Part shown: positions 28,301 through 36,358 of the stretch, piece after piece
Numbering within the stretch: position 1 is the first letter of the stretch
How the letters are laid out: each line of letters starts with the position of its first letter
Assembly (NCBI GenBank): GCA_018993265.1
Contig: JAGKSW010000041.1
Location: 1 to 64,000, forward strand
Source of the DNA: Nostoc sp. TH1S01
GTDB lineage: Bacteria > Cyanobacteriota > Cyanobacteriia > Cyanobacteriales > Nostocaceae
Length of the DNA stretch: 64,000 nt
Reading direction: 5' to 3'
Notes under the pieces: generated by a model
Seen by the model: the letters and a program-made list of their open reading frames with translations, nothing else
Told to the model about the DNA's origin: nothing
The model's database searches: none
Translations under genes and position numbers: made by a program

Positions 28301-29442
28301 AATTTTATCTGACGTTCTTTGAGATACCATGCAGCCAGAAATTCAGCATAAGTTTGGTGCGCCCATCCTATACGGCTTAACTCACCACGAGATGAGAATA
28401 AACCAGTGTCTAAAACTTCGTCAACAGTTTCTTGCTTAATTTCAAAGTCTCTACTGTCAACATTTTCTGTTCCGTGACATATTCTCTCTTTGAGTACGTC
28501 ATCATCTGGAACATCACCCCAGTCTATACCAGTCCAAATAGCAGATTTATTACCAAAGATTGTAATAGCTGCAATCCTAGCGGCAACAATTAAACGCTGT
28601 TGCCTATCAAGTTCTCCTTTTAATTTTGATGAAACACGGCTTGAATTTCGTTCTTCACAAAGCCAGAGACATCCTTCAAAATAAAGTTCATGTAGCCTTT
28701 GATTATCAGGAAATTTCCCACCGTGGCGATGATAAGTCTTGATAAGAAACTCTAATGTAATAGGCTTAATAGCCAAAGGTACAACATTTTTCTTATTAAT
28801 TTCTTCTAAAAAGGCTTCAGAATCTTGGATACCAGCAATTTTTGCTGCTTGACTAACATCCACACGGCGAAGCGGAGCTAGTTTATAAATTCCTACATTA
28901 TCTTTATCCCAAATTTCTTTTAATCCTTCTTCTAAGATGGCTGGCCAAACTGCTGTCCGGCAAGCAATACGCAGATTTAATCTGTTAATTTCATCACGAT
29001 ACTCTTTAAGTTCATCAATCAAGAGTGTGGCTAATGTATCTATACGTAATAAACACTCATCAAAGCTATCTAAAAAAATATGTAATTGATGATTACCTTG
29101 TAACCATTCATTAAATTTTGGATTGTTGAAGATTTTGTTAACTAATCTCTTTTCATCTCCAATAGAACGGATATCTAGCGCAAGTACTTGACCACCTTGT
29201 TGTTGAATTTTACGGAAAATTTGTTTTTGCTGAGTTTCTAAAGCACGGCTTTTGCCAATTCCTGGCTCACCCAGAAGTGCTAAACATGGTAAAGCTGATA
29301 TCGCTTCAAAAGTCACTAAGTCTGGATTATAGATGTTTCCCCACTCAACTTCGGGGTCACACAGATAACCATCATAAGACAACTTAATCTGACTTGAACG
29401 AGGACACCAAAACCTTTTCCAGCCGTAATCTTGACTTGGCAT
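25345..29442 (-). CDS. STAND/NACHT-type NTPase, candidate defence or signalling protein
   Basis: A 1365-residue protein. A short N-terminus is followed by Walker A LLGEPGIGKSRALETQQ (near residue 60), Walker B LHIFLDSFDECLLRID near 120 with the DxxDE-like acidic run of NACHT ATPases, RIACRTAVWP (sensor region) and a winged-helix-like segment. Residues from about 300 to 1200 are helical and HEAT-like (YLANVALDPQQHSWVRINAAEAVCNL is one clear repeat). The C-terminus has an Asn-rich stretch INFNNNVNAANINSTIYGD then IQHNYAQEKN, and a helical domain. I recall this ending from many cyanobacterial signalling and pentapeptide proteins. No N-terminal effector is obvious; the C-terminal domain may be the output. 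It is flanked by 21-bp arrays on both sides. Confidence 0.82.
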   Translation of the reverse strand: MPSQDYGWKRFWCPRSSQIKLSYDGYLCDPEVEWGNIYNPDLVTFEAISALPCLALLGEPGIGKSRALETQQKQIFRKIQQQGGQVLALDIRSIGDEKRLVNKIFNNPKFNEWLQGNHQLHIFLDSFDECLLRIDTLATLLIDELKEYRDEINRLNLRIACRTAVWPAILEEGLKEIWDKDNVGIYKLAPLRRVDVSQAAKIAGIQDSEAFLEEINKKNVVPLAIKPITLEFLIKTYHRHGGKFPDNQRLHELYFEGCLWLCEERNSSRVSSKLKGELDRQQRLIVAARIAAITIFGNKSAIWTGIDWGDVPDDDVLKERICHGTENVDSRDFEIKQETVDEVLDTGLFSSRGELSRIGWAHQTYAEFLAAWYLKERQIKLPQILKLIVHPDDPENRIIPQLYETVAWLASLLPEVFQEVMKTDPHVLLQSDVATASDNEKASLIESLLKLHNDEKLTYQYNTWLYQNLNHPNLPDQLLPYICYSTKSINARNVAIDIAEACNVKDVQEYLANVALDPQQHSWVRINAAEAVCNLGDEKTKARLKPLAVAKIKNDVEEQLKGFGLRAVWPVNITAQELFDTLIQPVSQSIGGRYQAFIARELAEHLQISDLPVALRWLEKQITRRDLHYPFGALSDAIMLKAWEHLYESEILEGFAKIAYLRLKKHDEIIGNIDETENSSFKQQLEVDECKRRQLIEEIISLLPDSEQEPLWLAGYSEYSSLTPLKQDFSWLFQRLQLSESERVQKIYAKLIRWKLDWNNSDQVSTVITASQHNCSLKAEFALELEPMELGSPRAEQAKVSYLELQNLLKPREKKPLLKPPPKQKVVAALERIESSHPELWWQVCAEMTLIPTSTRYNIDKIFEPDITKLPGWGEADTDTKVRIIKAAKAYLDAGEPETQTWLGTNNFSHPPFAGYQALHLLSKQEPDFIPTISSNIWVKWIPVILRSISFSDRNKEKNNEHEREIVRTAYQSIPNEFIETLIVLMMQHNYQPRTFYPNDVYRLTKNLLDEPLAKAIINNVKNEDLNAGMLEILLADIFTEEIDEARAFAVSLISPSVPMSGEARDKAVVAARTLILHADNFSWSIIWSAIQQDCEFGREVLRSIAFQAAADGEIEQHLKEEYVADLYIFLAEQYPDIEEHQHESEEIIGIQAVIVGEIDDVKMWKNYIPQRLQERGTVQAYEALRKIIRELPELKDKLQWRLLEAETLARRQTWQPFKPEEILQIVSNKIESQSTQIQANYLIMQEPSNPIINFNNNVNAANINSTIYGDQIQHNYAQEKNLIDAFDEIQQIFNRLTENYQPSTEVEKQRVVTAAVEQVKQNPTLMKRVELGGKAFIFEALQKASDQWWVSPFVKAIEAGIKGE

Positions 29443-29567
29443 TTTTACTGAGAGTAGACAGAAAATATTTTTACTATACTAACTTAACTAAACTCTTAGT
29501 GATGTGTTATTGCGAATTAGACATTTAATATAAATTGCTTATACGATCGCCTTCTTAACTTCATCTT

Positions 29568-29777
29568 TCAACCTTTGAACTCGAAATTTTGTCCTCAGAA
29601 GTCGGAAAGTCAAGCTTTTTACTCGAAACTTCGACTTCAGAACTCAAAACGCCAAGCTTTTTACTCCAAAAATCAAGCTCAGAACACGAAACGCCGAGCA
29701 AATTACTCCAACATCCGAGTTCTGAGCTTCAACGTTGCACCTTACAAGTGCAACTGTCGAGTTATTTTCTACAACGT
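29568..29777. repeat. 21-bp degenerate tandem repeat array B (10 units)
   Basis: Ten 21-bp units in direct orientation to array A; for example, CCGAGTTCTGAGCTTCAACG here matches TCGAGTTCTGAGGTGCAACG in A, and the two following units also correspond. Units alternate between an AAGCTTTTTACTC type and an AAGCTCAGAAC type, giving a 42-bp higher-order period. The array overlaps the last three codons and the stop of the following minus-strand gene. Confidence 0.9.
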
Positions 29778-30242
29778 TGCTGCTTCAGGCTTGGCTTTCC
29801 GGGATTTACGCGCAAATCTTTGCCCCATCTCCCCAACTACAGCATCTAATCCTCCCGTTTGTCCACTGGCTTTAGCATAGTTATATACCTGCAACGCGGC
29901 TGCATAAGCTTCACTACCCACCGCCAGAGAAGTATCATCAACCAATTCTTGCAACTGAGTCAACGCCAGCAATAATGGATACAACGCTTCAAATAATTGC
30001 ACATCCTTTCGCATCTCGTCTAAGTCAAAAGAACGTGGTAAAAACTCTGGGTTCTGTGTCGCTACCTCTAATGCTTTACTAACAAAGGCGCGGCTTTTAT
30101 CTCCCATCTTGGGTAAAGCTTTGCGCTCTTCGTTACTCAAATCAATTAAAAATGGTAGCTTTTCTTTGATTGTAGCGATCGCTTGCAACAACGCATCCTT
30201 ATCTGTTGCACTCAGCGTTGCACTTACAGGACTCCTGGCCAT
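29769..30242 (-). CDS. Small helical protein of unknown function, 3' end in a duplicated repeat segment
   Basis: A 157-residue soluble helical protein (LQAIATIKEKLPFLIDLSNE, MGDKSRAFVSKALEVATQNP, MRKDVQLFEALYPLLLALTQ, TGGLDAVVGEMGQRFARKSR). I have seen this type annotated only as hypothetical in bacteria. The N-terminus MARSPVSATLSATDKDALL is chosen from the first ATG, with no obvious alternative. Its stop codon (TAG, 29769-29771) lies inside repeat array B. The last 53 codons are duplicated 1.7 kb away as a pseudogene. It lies between the STAND gene and the toxin-antitoxin pair, which suggests accessory origin. Confidence 0.7.
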   Translation of the reverse strand: MARSPVSATLSATDKDALLQAIATIKEKLPFLIDLSNEERKALPKMGDKSRAFVSKALEVATQNPEFLPRSFDLDEMRKDVQLFEALYPLLLALTQLQELVDDTSLAVGSEAYAAALQVYNYAKASGQTGGLDAVVGEMGQRFARKSRKAKPEAATL

Positions 30243-30506
30243 AGACCTTGATCTCCAGTATGGGTTTCTGATTTAGAGTTCCCATATATACAAGCCAAAT
30301 TTATAAGTATAAACACAGTTTTAATCGCATCAATGCTGTATTTCAGCGTCAACAGTGAAGATATTTCCAGATTATCTCTACTATTGATAGCATCACAAGT
30401 GAAGTTAGGCGATCGCACTCCTCAAACTTCCAAATACCCATCAAAGCCTAATAGCGATCCCTGCGGCGGACTGCGCCCATGCTACTTTCAATTACCATAA
30501 ATTAAC

Positions 30507-30884
30507 CTAAGCAGGAATAACATTTACACCATATTGGCTAAACTGAGCATCTTTGCTAATAATTATCAAATTTTCGCTCATGGCCTGAGCGATCAACATT
30601 CTATCAAAAGGATCGTTATGATAATTTGGCAAACTTCCAGCTTTCAAACCATGTTCGATGGTAATTAAAAGTACTTCAAAGCAGTTCACCGAAATTGCTT
30701 CTGCAAGATTATCTGGTGCTGATAACTTGCCAATTGCTTTTTTAATGGAAATTTCCCACGCACTAACTGCACTAACAAAAATTACATTTTCTGGATTAGC
30801 AATAATTTGTTTTGCTTCTGTAGACAGCTTGTTGTCATTATCTAACCACCATAACAATGTATGTGTATCTAATAAATAATTCAT
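30507..30884 (-). CDS. vapC: VapC-type PIN-domain toxin
   Basis: A 125-residue PIN-domain ribonuclease of type II toxin-antitoxin systems. MNYLLDTHTLLWWLDND holds the first catalytic Asp, SAVSAWEISIKKAIGKL the conserved Glu, and NDPFDRMLIAQAM the later Asp pair. All acidic residues of the metal site appear present, so the toxin is probably active against RNA. Its ATG overlaps the antitoxin stop by one base (TAATG). The downstream 264-bp spacer holds no gene. Confidence 0.92.
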   Translation of the reverse strand: MNYLLDTHTLLWWLDNDNKLSTEAKQIIANPENVIFVSAVSAWEISIKKAIGKLSAPDNLAEAISVNCFEVLLITIEHGLKAGSLPNYHNDPFDRMLIAQAMSENLIIISKDAQFSQYGVNVIPA

Positions 30885-31117
30885 TATTCACCCATAAAAG
30901 CATTAATAATTTCATTGGGTGTCACATCAAAATCATCAGCCATTTTTACCTTTCCAGCCCAAAAACCTGGAATTCGGTGAGTAGTATTAGGAGAATAACG
31001 AACCAATTTAACTAAAGGTTTACCAGCTTGACTAATAATTACTTCTTCACCCTGTAAGGCATATTCGATTAATTGAGAAAGATTACTTTCTGCTTCATTA
31101 ATATTTGCTAATTTCAT
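30884..31117 (-). CDS. vapB: Phd/YefM-type antitoxin
   Basis: A short protein beginning MKLANINEAESNLSQLIEYA, typical of the Phd/YefM DNA-binding N-terminus. It continues LQGEEVIISQAGKPLVKLVR and ends in a toxin-wrapping tail (VTPNEIINAFMGE). I place the start at the ATG at 31117 (77 residues) rather than at a TTG 15 bases upstream, because this gives the normal family N-terminus. It is translationally coupled to the PIN toxin. It would repress its own promoter, in the spacer near 31118-31165. Confidence 0.88.
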   Translation of the reverse strand: MKLANINEAESNLSQLIEYALQGEEVIISQAGKPLVKLVRYSPNTTHRIPGFWAGKVKMADDFDVTPNEIINAFMGE

Positions 31118-31279
31118 TTTTTTAACTGCCAAATTTAGACTAATACTAATTAGTATAGAATATGTGATTTCCCCAGATAAAGTAAAACATTATAAATCAA
31201 TGAAGTTAGGCGATCGCAATCCTACATCCCCAAAATTCCCATCCAACCCAAACCGCGATCGCTCTGTTAACTTCACCCT

Positions 31280-31489
31280 TCAACCTTTGAACTCGAAACT
31301 TTGTCCTCAGAACTCGGAAAGTCAAGCTTTTTACTCGAAACTTCAACATCCGGACTCAAAACGCCAAGCTTTTTACTCCAAAAACCAAGCTCAGAACACG
31401 AAACGTCGAGTAATTTACTTCAACATCCGAGTTCTGAGCTTCAACGTTGCACCTTACAAGTGCAACTGTCGAGTTATTTTCTACAATGC
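31280..31489. repeat. 21-bp degenerate tandem repeat array C (10 units), duplicate of B
   Basis: Ten units collinear with array B without any gap (constant offset 1712 bp). The homology extends beyond the array on both sides, from about 31256 to 31642 (B: 29544 to 29930), so the array was duplicated as part of a 387-bp block. Scattered substitutions show that the duplication is not recent. Confidence 0.9.
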
Positions 31490-31642
31490 TGCTGCTTCCG
31501 GCTTGGCTTTTTGAGATTTACGCGCAAACCTTTGCCCCATTTCCTCAACTACAGCATCTAATCCTCCCGTTTGTCCACTGGCTTTAGCATCGTTATATAC
31601 CTGCAACGCGGCTGCATCAGCTTCACTACTCACCGCCAGAGA
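31481..31642 (-). pseudogene. Duplicated 3' fragment of the 157-residue gene
   Basis: The minus strand encodes 53 residues (SLAVSSEADAAALQVYNDAK … KSQKAKPEAAAL) ending in the same TAG. They differ from the intact copy at only a few positions (for example Y to D twice, G to S, R to Q, T to A). No start or 5' part exists; homology ends at 31642, next to the inverted-repeat element. Confidence 0.9.
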
Positions 31643-31644
31643 TA

Positions 31645-31765
31645 GTTATAGCAATCCTATCTGAGTTGTGAAAAATATTCTTTTTAACGAACCGCAAAGG
31701 ACGCAAAGGACACAAAGAAAGAGAAGAAAGAGAATTTCACAAATGATTTAGGATTGCTATAGTTC
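31645..31765. mobile_element. MITE-like element with terminal inverted repeats
   Basis: TATAGCAATCCTA (31647-31659) and its exact complement (31749-31761) bound about 115 bp. The homology between the ends extends imperfectly inward (TTGTGAAA…TTTCACAAATG), to roughly 35 bp. The interior carries CGCAAAGGACGCAAAGGAC, the dispersed-repeat type also found in the suf operon. No coding capacity. It sits exactly at the edge of the B/C duplication. Confidence 0.65.
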
Positions 31766-31795
31766 TATAAATGTTTAACAACTGATCAGTGTCAG

Positions 31796-33439
31796 CTAAG
31801 GACGTATTTTTTGGGAATAAAACGAAGCTGATTCTTGGTTTTTGGCACAGTCTTGGGCAAACTTAATTAAATGATGTCCCACTAGCCCAACATGAATTAA
31901 GGACTCAATGTTCCCTGATTTGAGTGCAGGTTTAGCCATTTTCCAAAAAGTTTGGCGATAGTTACCAAATACACCAACACGCAATAAAATATTAGTTAAA
32001 TAAGTTAAGCCTTTGCGAATATTTGCCCAGGAAGTCCGAGCGGGACTGTTAGGTACAGCGATGCGATTTGGATAAGTATGTTCCATATTGTAGGCAAACC
32101 GCTGATAGAGAAACTCTGGCTGATATGCTTCGGTAATACAACGTTGCCACATCTCTACAACTTGCTGATATGGCATCAAAAACTCAACATTTGATTCCCG
32201 ACTGTCATCAAAAACGATTCTTCCTTCTGCTTCTAACCTCCGCCATAAAGGAGTTCTGGGCAACGCATGAAGTAGGTTGATTGTCAACATCGGAATTTGC
32301 GACAGCCGAATAAATTCGAGGATGCGGTCTGCGGTTTTTGGTGTATCTGTATCTAACCCGATGATGATGCCTGATACGACTTCCATACCATAGCTATTCA
32401 AAACCTTAATAGCTTCTAAAATTGGCATACTGAGATTTTGATCTTTAGAAATCGAGTGCAGCGCCTCTGGTTCTGGGGTTTCAATACCGCAAAATACCGT
32501 ACAAAAATAGGCTTCGCGCATCATCGCCAGCAGTTTTGGACTTTGCGCGAGGTTAAGGGTAGCTTCACAGGCAAATTGAATCGGATAGCCATTGCGCTTT
32601 TGCCAATCAATTAAGTGAGGTAATAGCTGCATCGTGGCGCGGCGATCGCCCACAAAGTTATCATCAACAAAATATACTGCTCCGATATTCCCAGATTCAA
32701 GCATCGCATCCAGTTCCGCCAAAACTTGCTCTGGGGCTTTCATGCGCGGGTTTCTACCATAAAGTTCGGGAATATCACAAAACTCACAGCGATAAGGACA
32801 ACCGCTAGAAAACTGCACATTTGCCAGAAAATAATGATTTAGATTCACCAAATGATAAGCAGGAGTCGGGAATTCGCTTAAAGGTAAACGTTCCTTGGTT
32901 TCAAAGCGAATTTGTTGTGGTGGACGTTGGTGATATTGGTCGAGATACTCAATCATGCGATCGCTAGCATCTCCTAATTCACCCAAATGTAAAATATCAA
33001 AGTCAGGATAATATTCTGGACAGCCAGACACAGAAGGGCCGCCCAAAACAGTAATTTTGCCTTCCTGATGAGCAAGTTGATTAATTTGATTAATCTGCGG
33101 TTTTTGGATGTGCATACCACTGACAATCACCACATCCGCCCATTGATAATCAGCTTTTTTGGCTGGGTGCAAATTTTCATCAATAAAGCGTACTTCCCAT
33201 TCTGGCGGTAAGTAAGCCGCCACAATCAAAATTCCTTGGGGTGGCATAAAAGCCCGAACATTACCCATCAATGGATAAGCATGATGAAACGTGCCGAAAG
33301 AACGGCTGTACTTAGGGAAGATGCAGAGAATGCGTCGATGATGTAAGGGAACGTAACGGGATTTTTTAGTAGTAGGAGCAGGTGTCAAATCAGTCCCTAC
33401 AGGAATTTGCTTCTCAAAAGACTTTAACTGCACAGTCAT
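31796..33439 (-). CDS. B12-binding radical SAM protein, HpnP-like (candidate hopanoid C-2 methylase)
   Basis: A 547-residue protein. The N-terminal cobalamin-binding domain (residues 33-170) includes RRILCIFPKYSRSFGTFHHA, PPQGILIVAAYLPPEW and TVLGGPSVSGCPEYYP. The radical SAM core follows, with the cluster motif in SSGCPYRCEFCDIPELYG (C-X3-C-X2-C, near 215-222). The C-terminal region is of DUF4070 type. The opening FGTFHHAYPLMGNVRAFMPP resembles HpnP, which methylates hopanoids at C-2, as I recall it. Related paralogues with other substrates exist, so the substrate is open. No hpn genes are adjacent. Confidence 0.8.
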   Translation of the reverse strand: MTVQLKSFEKQIPVGTDLTPAPTTKKSRYVPLHHRRILCIFPKYSRSFGTFHHAYPLMGNVRAFMPPQGILIVAAYLPPEWEVRFIDENLHPAKKADYQWADVVIVSGMHIQKPQINQINQLAHQEGKITVLGGPSVSGCPEYYPDFDILHLGELGDASDRMIEYLDQYHQRPPQQIRFETKERLPLSEFPTPAYHLVNLNHYFLANVQFSSGCPYRCEFCDIPELYGRNPRMKAPEQVLAELDAMLESGNIGAVYFVDDNFVGDRRATMQLLPHLIDWQKRNGYPIQFACEATLNLAQSPKLLAMMREAYFCTVFCGIETPEPEALHSISKDQNLSMPILEAIKVLNSYGMEVVSGIIIGLDTDTPKTADRILEFIRLSQIPMLTINLLHALPRTPLWRRLEAEGRIVFDDSRESNVEFLMPYQQVVEMWQRCITEAYQPEFLYQRFAYNMEHTYPNRIAVPNSPARTSWANIRKGLTYLTNILLRVGVFGNYRQTFWKMAKPALKSGNIESLIHVGLVGHHLIKFAQDCAKNQESASFYSQKIRP

Positions 33440-34143
33440 CGCTAATTTTTCAACCAGAAAAAAGAGCAGCTAATTTCGGCAATAAATTGTCAAATTAGCT
33501 GTAATTTCAAAAAGCTTACTGTGATCTTTTAAAATTCTGTAACTGTCCAAATATACACCTTTTTCTAGAAGCACCAAATGATTGGGCATGGACAAGATAG
33601 ATTCTCATCCTTTCTTTGTTTGATGCAATCGCATGAGGGTCTGTGATGAATTTGATTAATTTTCTTGTGTGTCCGGCTTGGGGAGATGGTAGCGATCGCA
33701 CTTTGCCATCGTCAGCCGCGTCACTGCCAAATTTGTATCTGAGGCTCGGTTGTCTCGACTACGCCGAGGGATAGATAAGCAGCGATTTCACCCACAACAC
33801 CGCGATCTCTATTGAGAAAACACTAGTACAGTAAGGCGTACATAAAGCAACCACGATAAATTGCTGAAAAGCTTACTATGATGGTTTTTTCATTTCATAC
33901 TTCAGACTTCATACTTCAGCCTTTTTGTACTAGTTACAATTCGAGGGTTTTGTGGATAAACTGCCACAAAAAATTCCTCAAATCCAGACTCTGTATCGAG
34001 TGTGACTGTTAATCAAGAAAAGGGATGTATTATGGAAAATCCTTATGTAAAATTAGAAAGTCGCAAAAATTAAAAATTGCCAACAGTTCTAGCTAACAGT
34101 GCTAGAGTTTCAAAAATTAATTAAAAATTTTCAGCGGGTATCA
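33440..34143. other. Intergenic region with short repeats
   Basis: About 700 bp without a supported gene between divergent genes. It contains a CTCGACTACGCCGAGGGA motif near 33755 (a relative of the CCCTGAGC…GTCGAAGGG palindrome found at 48853 and 63495). It also holds an ACTTCAGACTTCATACTTC heptamer run at 33896-33920. The promoter of the lytic transglycosylase should lie in the last 150 bp, but no clear element stands out. Confidence 0.5.
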
Positions 34144-36345
34144 ATGCTGAAGCAACTCAAAAAAAACCAGGTTACTTTAATTATTGGCGCAGCAGTTTTT
34201 GCCTTTTCGGCTGGGGCAATGGTATCAGCACCAGAGATTGGCAAAACATTAGCACAATGGCTGAAAATTAGTCAAAATCAGTCAGAACAGCTATCAGAAG
34301 CAAATAAAATCAAATCTGCTGTGTTTCCACTGGTAGCACAATCACCAGTGGAAAGAGCCGCAAAATTAGAAGCGATCGCTAAAGGCTCGGCTTCAGCAGA
34401 CCGCAATCGCGCTCGTTATCTTTTAGCCAGTGATTTACTTGAAACCAGAGATGCCCAACAAGCCCTAGATTTATTGACGGGATTGGAAAAAGACTATCCT
34501 GTGTTAGCACCCTACATCTTGCTAAAACAAGCCCAAGCACAGGATATGTTAGGTGAACAAGGCAAAGCTTCCGATTTGCGCCAAAAAGTCCTAAAAGTCT
34601 ACCCCAAAGAAGCAGCAACGGCGAAAGCATTGTATTTAATTGGTCAGCCAGAAACTCAAGATAGGGCGATCGCGCAATTTCCTTCCCATCCCCTCACCTG
34701 GGAAATTATTCGCAAACGCTTGCAAGAAAATCCCCAACAGCCAAATTTACAATTAATCTTGGCGAAATATGCCTACAATCAGCCAGGAATAGTTGGGATA
34801 TTAGATCAATTGGTGAAACTGCCAAATCTCAAACCCGCCGATTGGGAGGTAATTGGCACAGCTTATTGGGAAAATACACAATTTCGCAAAGCAGCGATCG
34901 CTTATACTAAAGCCCCAAAAACACCCCAAACACTCTACCGGATAGGAAGAGGGTTACAAATAGGTGGTCAAAGCCAAGATAGAGAAAAAGCGATCGCTAC
35001 CTACAAACAATTAGTACAACAATTCCCCGATGCTCAAGAAACGGGAACTGCATTGTTACGTTTGGCAGACACCGCCAAAACCCGTAAAGATGCCATACCA
35101 TATCTCAATCAAGTCATAGCGCAATTTCCAGAACAAGCCCCCACCGCATTAGCCACCAAGGCTAAAATTCTTCCTAGTCTGAACGATCAAAAATCGGCGC
35201 AACAAGCCTGGGATTTACTTCTTAGCAAGTATGGAAACTCCGATGAGGCGGCAGAATATCGTTGGCAGATTGCCTTAGATAAAGCCAAAGCCAAAGATTA
35301 TGTTACCGCTTGGGAATGGGCGCAACCAATTACCACCAATAACCCTAACAGCATATTGGCTCCCAGAGCCGGGTTCTGGGTAGGGAAATGGGCTATTAAA
35401 CTCGGCAAGCAACCAGAAGCTAAAACAGCTTTTGAGTATGTAGTTAGCCAGTTTCCTCAGTCTTATTATGCCTGGCGATCGGCTAATATTTTGGGGCTAA
35501 ATGTCGGCAACTTTAACAATGTACGCGACCTAAATCCGGAAGTTGTTCAGCGCCAGCGCCCAGTTCCAACCGCCGGTTCAGATACCTTCAAAGAATTGTA
35601 TTTATTAGGTCAAGACCGCGATGCTTGGTTGCAATGGGAAACGGAATTTCTCAACAAAAAGCAGCCGACAGTTGCCGAACAATTTACTGAAGGGTTGATG
35701 CGTCTAGCTAGGGGCGAAAATCTTTCGGGAATAGATATTATTTCTAAATTGGAAGATAGAGAAACAGCCCAAGAAAAAGCCGAATATCAAACCTTAAGTA
35801 AACAAATCACTTACTGGCAAGCTCGTTATCCCTTTCCTTATCTCAAAGAAATTGAAAAATGGTCTGCCGAACGTAAACTAAATCCCTTACTAGTTACAGG
35901 TTTAATTCGTCAAGAATCGCGGTTTGAGCCGAAAATTAAATCAGTTGCTGGTGCTGTCGGTCTCATGCAAGTACTACCCAGCACAGGTCAATGGATAGCC
36001 TCAAAAAATAATTTGGATGGTAAAAACTTTGATTTAACCGTTCCCAATGACAACATTAGTTTAGGTACATTGTATTTAGATTATACTCATCAGCAGTATG
36101 GTAATAATTCCTTGCTGGCTATAGCTAGTTATAATGCTGGCCCTGGTAATGTTTCTAAATGGTTGCAAACTCTTCCCAAAGAAGACCCTGATGAATTTGT
36201 GGAAGAAATTCCTTTTGATGAAACCAAAAATTATGTCCGCCAAGTTTTTGGTAACTATTGGAACTATCTGCGACTTTACAATCCAGAAATTTCTGGCATA
36301 GTGGCAAAATACTCAAAGGAACATCCAAAATTGCCAACTCAGTGA
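34144..36345 (+). CDS. TPR-containing soluble-type lytic transglycosylase
   Basis: About 733 residues from the ATG at 34144, where MLKQLKKNQVTLIIGAAVFA forms a signal anchor. A GTG at 34099 would add 15 residues and has no Shine-Dalgarno. Residues up to about 570 are alpha-solenoid and TPR-like (YAYNQPGIVGILDQL, AAIAYTKAPKTPQTLYRIGR). The C-terminal SLT domain has LIRQESRFEPKIKSVAGAVG with the catalytic Glu, LMQVLPSTGQWIA, and ASYNAGPGNVSKWL. It cleaves peptidoglycan glycan strands with formation of 1,6-anhydro-MurNAc, on the periplasmic side. The arrangement is that of Slt70. Confidence 0.9.
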   Translation: MLKQLKKNQVTLIIGAAVFAFSAGAMVSAPEIGKTLAQWLKISQNQSEQLSEANKIKSAVFPLVAQSPVERAAKLEAIAKGSASADRNRARYLLASDLLETRDAQQALDLLTGLEKDYPVLAPYILLKQAQAQDMLGEQGKASDLRQKVLKVYPKEAATAKALYLIGQPETQDRAIAQFPSHPLTWEIIRKRLQENPQQPNLQLILAKYAYNQPGIVGILDQLVKLPNLKPADWEVIGTAYWENTQFRKAAIAYTKAPKTPQTLYRIGRGLQIGGQSQDREKAIATYKQLVQQFPDAQETGTALLRLADTAKTRKDAIPYLNQVIAQFPEQAPTALATKAKILPSLNDQKSAQQAWDLLLSKYGNSDEAAEYRWQIALDKAKAKDYVTAWEWAQPITTNNPNSILAPRAGFWVGKWAIKLGKQPEAKTAFEYVVSQFPQSYYAWRSANILGLNVGNFNNVRDLNPEVVQRQRPVPTAGSDTFKELYLLGQDRDAWLQWETEFLNKKQPTVAEQFTEGLMRLARGENLSGIDIISKLEDRETAQEKAEYQTLSKQITYWQARYPFPYLKEIEKWSAERKLNPLLVTGLIRQESRFEPKIKSVAGAVGLMQVLPSTGQWIASKNNLDGKNFDLTVPNDNISLGTLYLDYTHQQYGNNSLLAIASYNAGPGNVSKWLQTLPKEDPDEFVEEIPFDETKNYVRQVFGNYWNYLRLYNPEISGIVAKYSKEHPKLPTQ

Positions 36346-36358
36346 ATTTAAAATAATT

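Noticed and set aside
29575-29880. Open frames of about 100 and 86 codons over array B, and their equivalents at 31164-31561
   Set aside because: They are by-products of the 21-bp period, overlap the real minus-strand gene, and have no start context.
30224-30418. Minus-strand frame of 64 codons upstream of the small helical gene
   Set aside because: It overlaps the real start and shows no protein-like composition.
25074-31489. Possible CRISPR array
   Set aside because: The 21-bp units are contiguous with no unique spacers, and no cas genes are present. The heptamer arrays likewise have no spacers.
33516-33701. Minus-strand frame of 61 codons
   Set aside because: Spacer DNA with repeats and no recognisable motif or start site.
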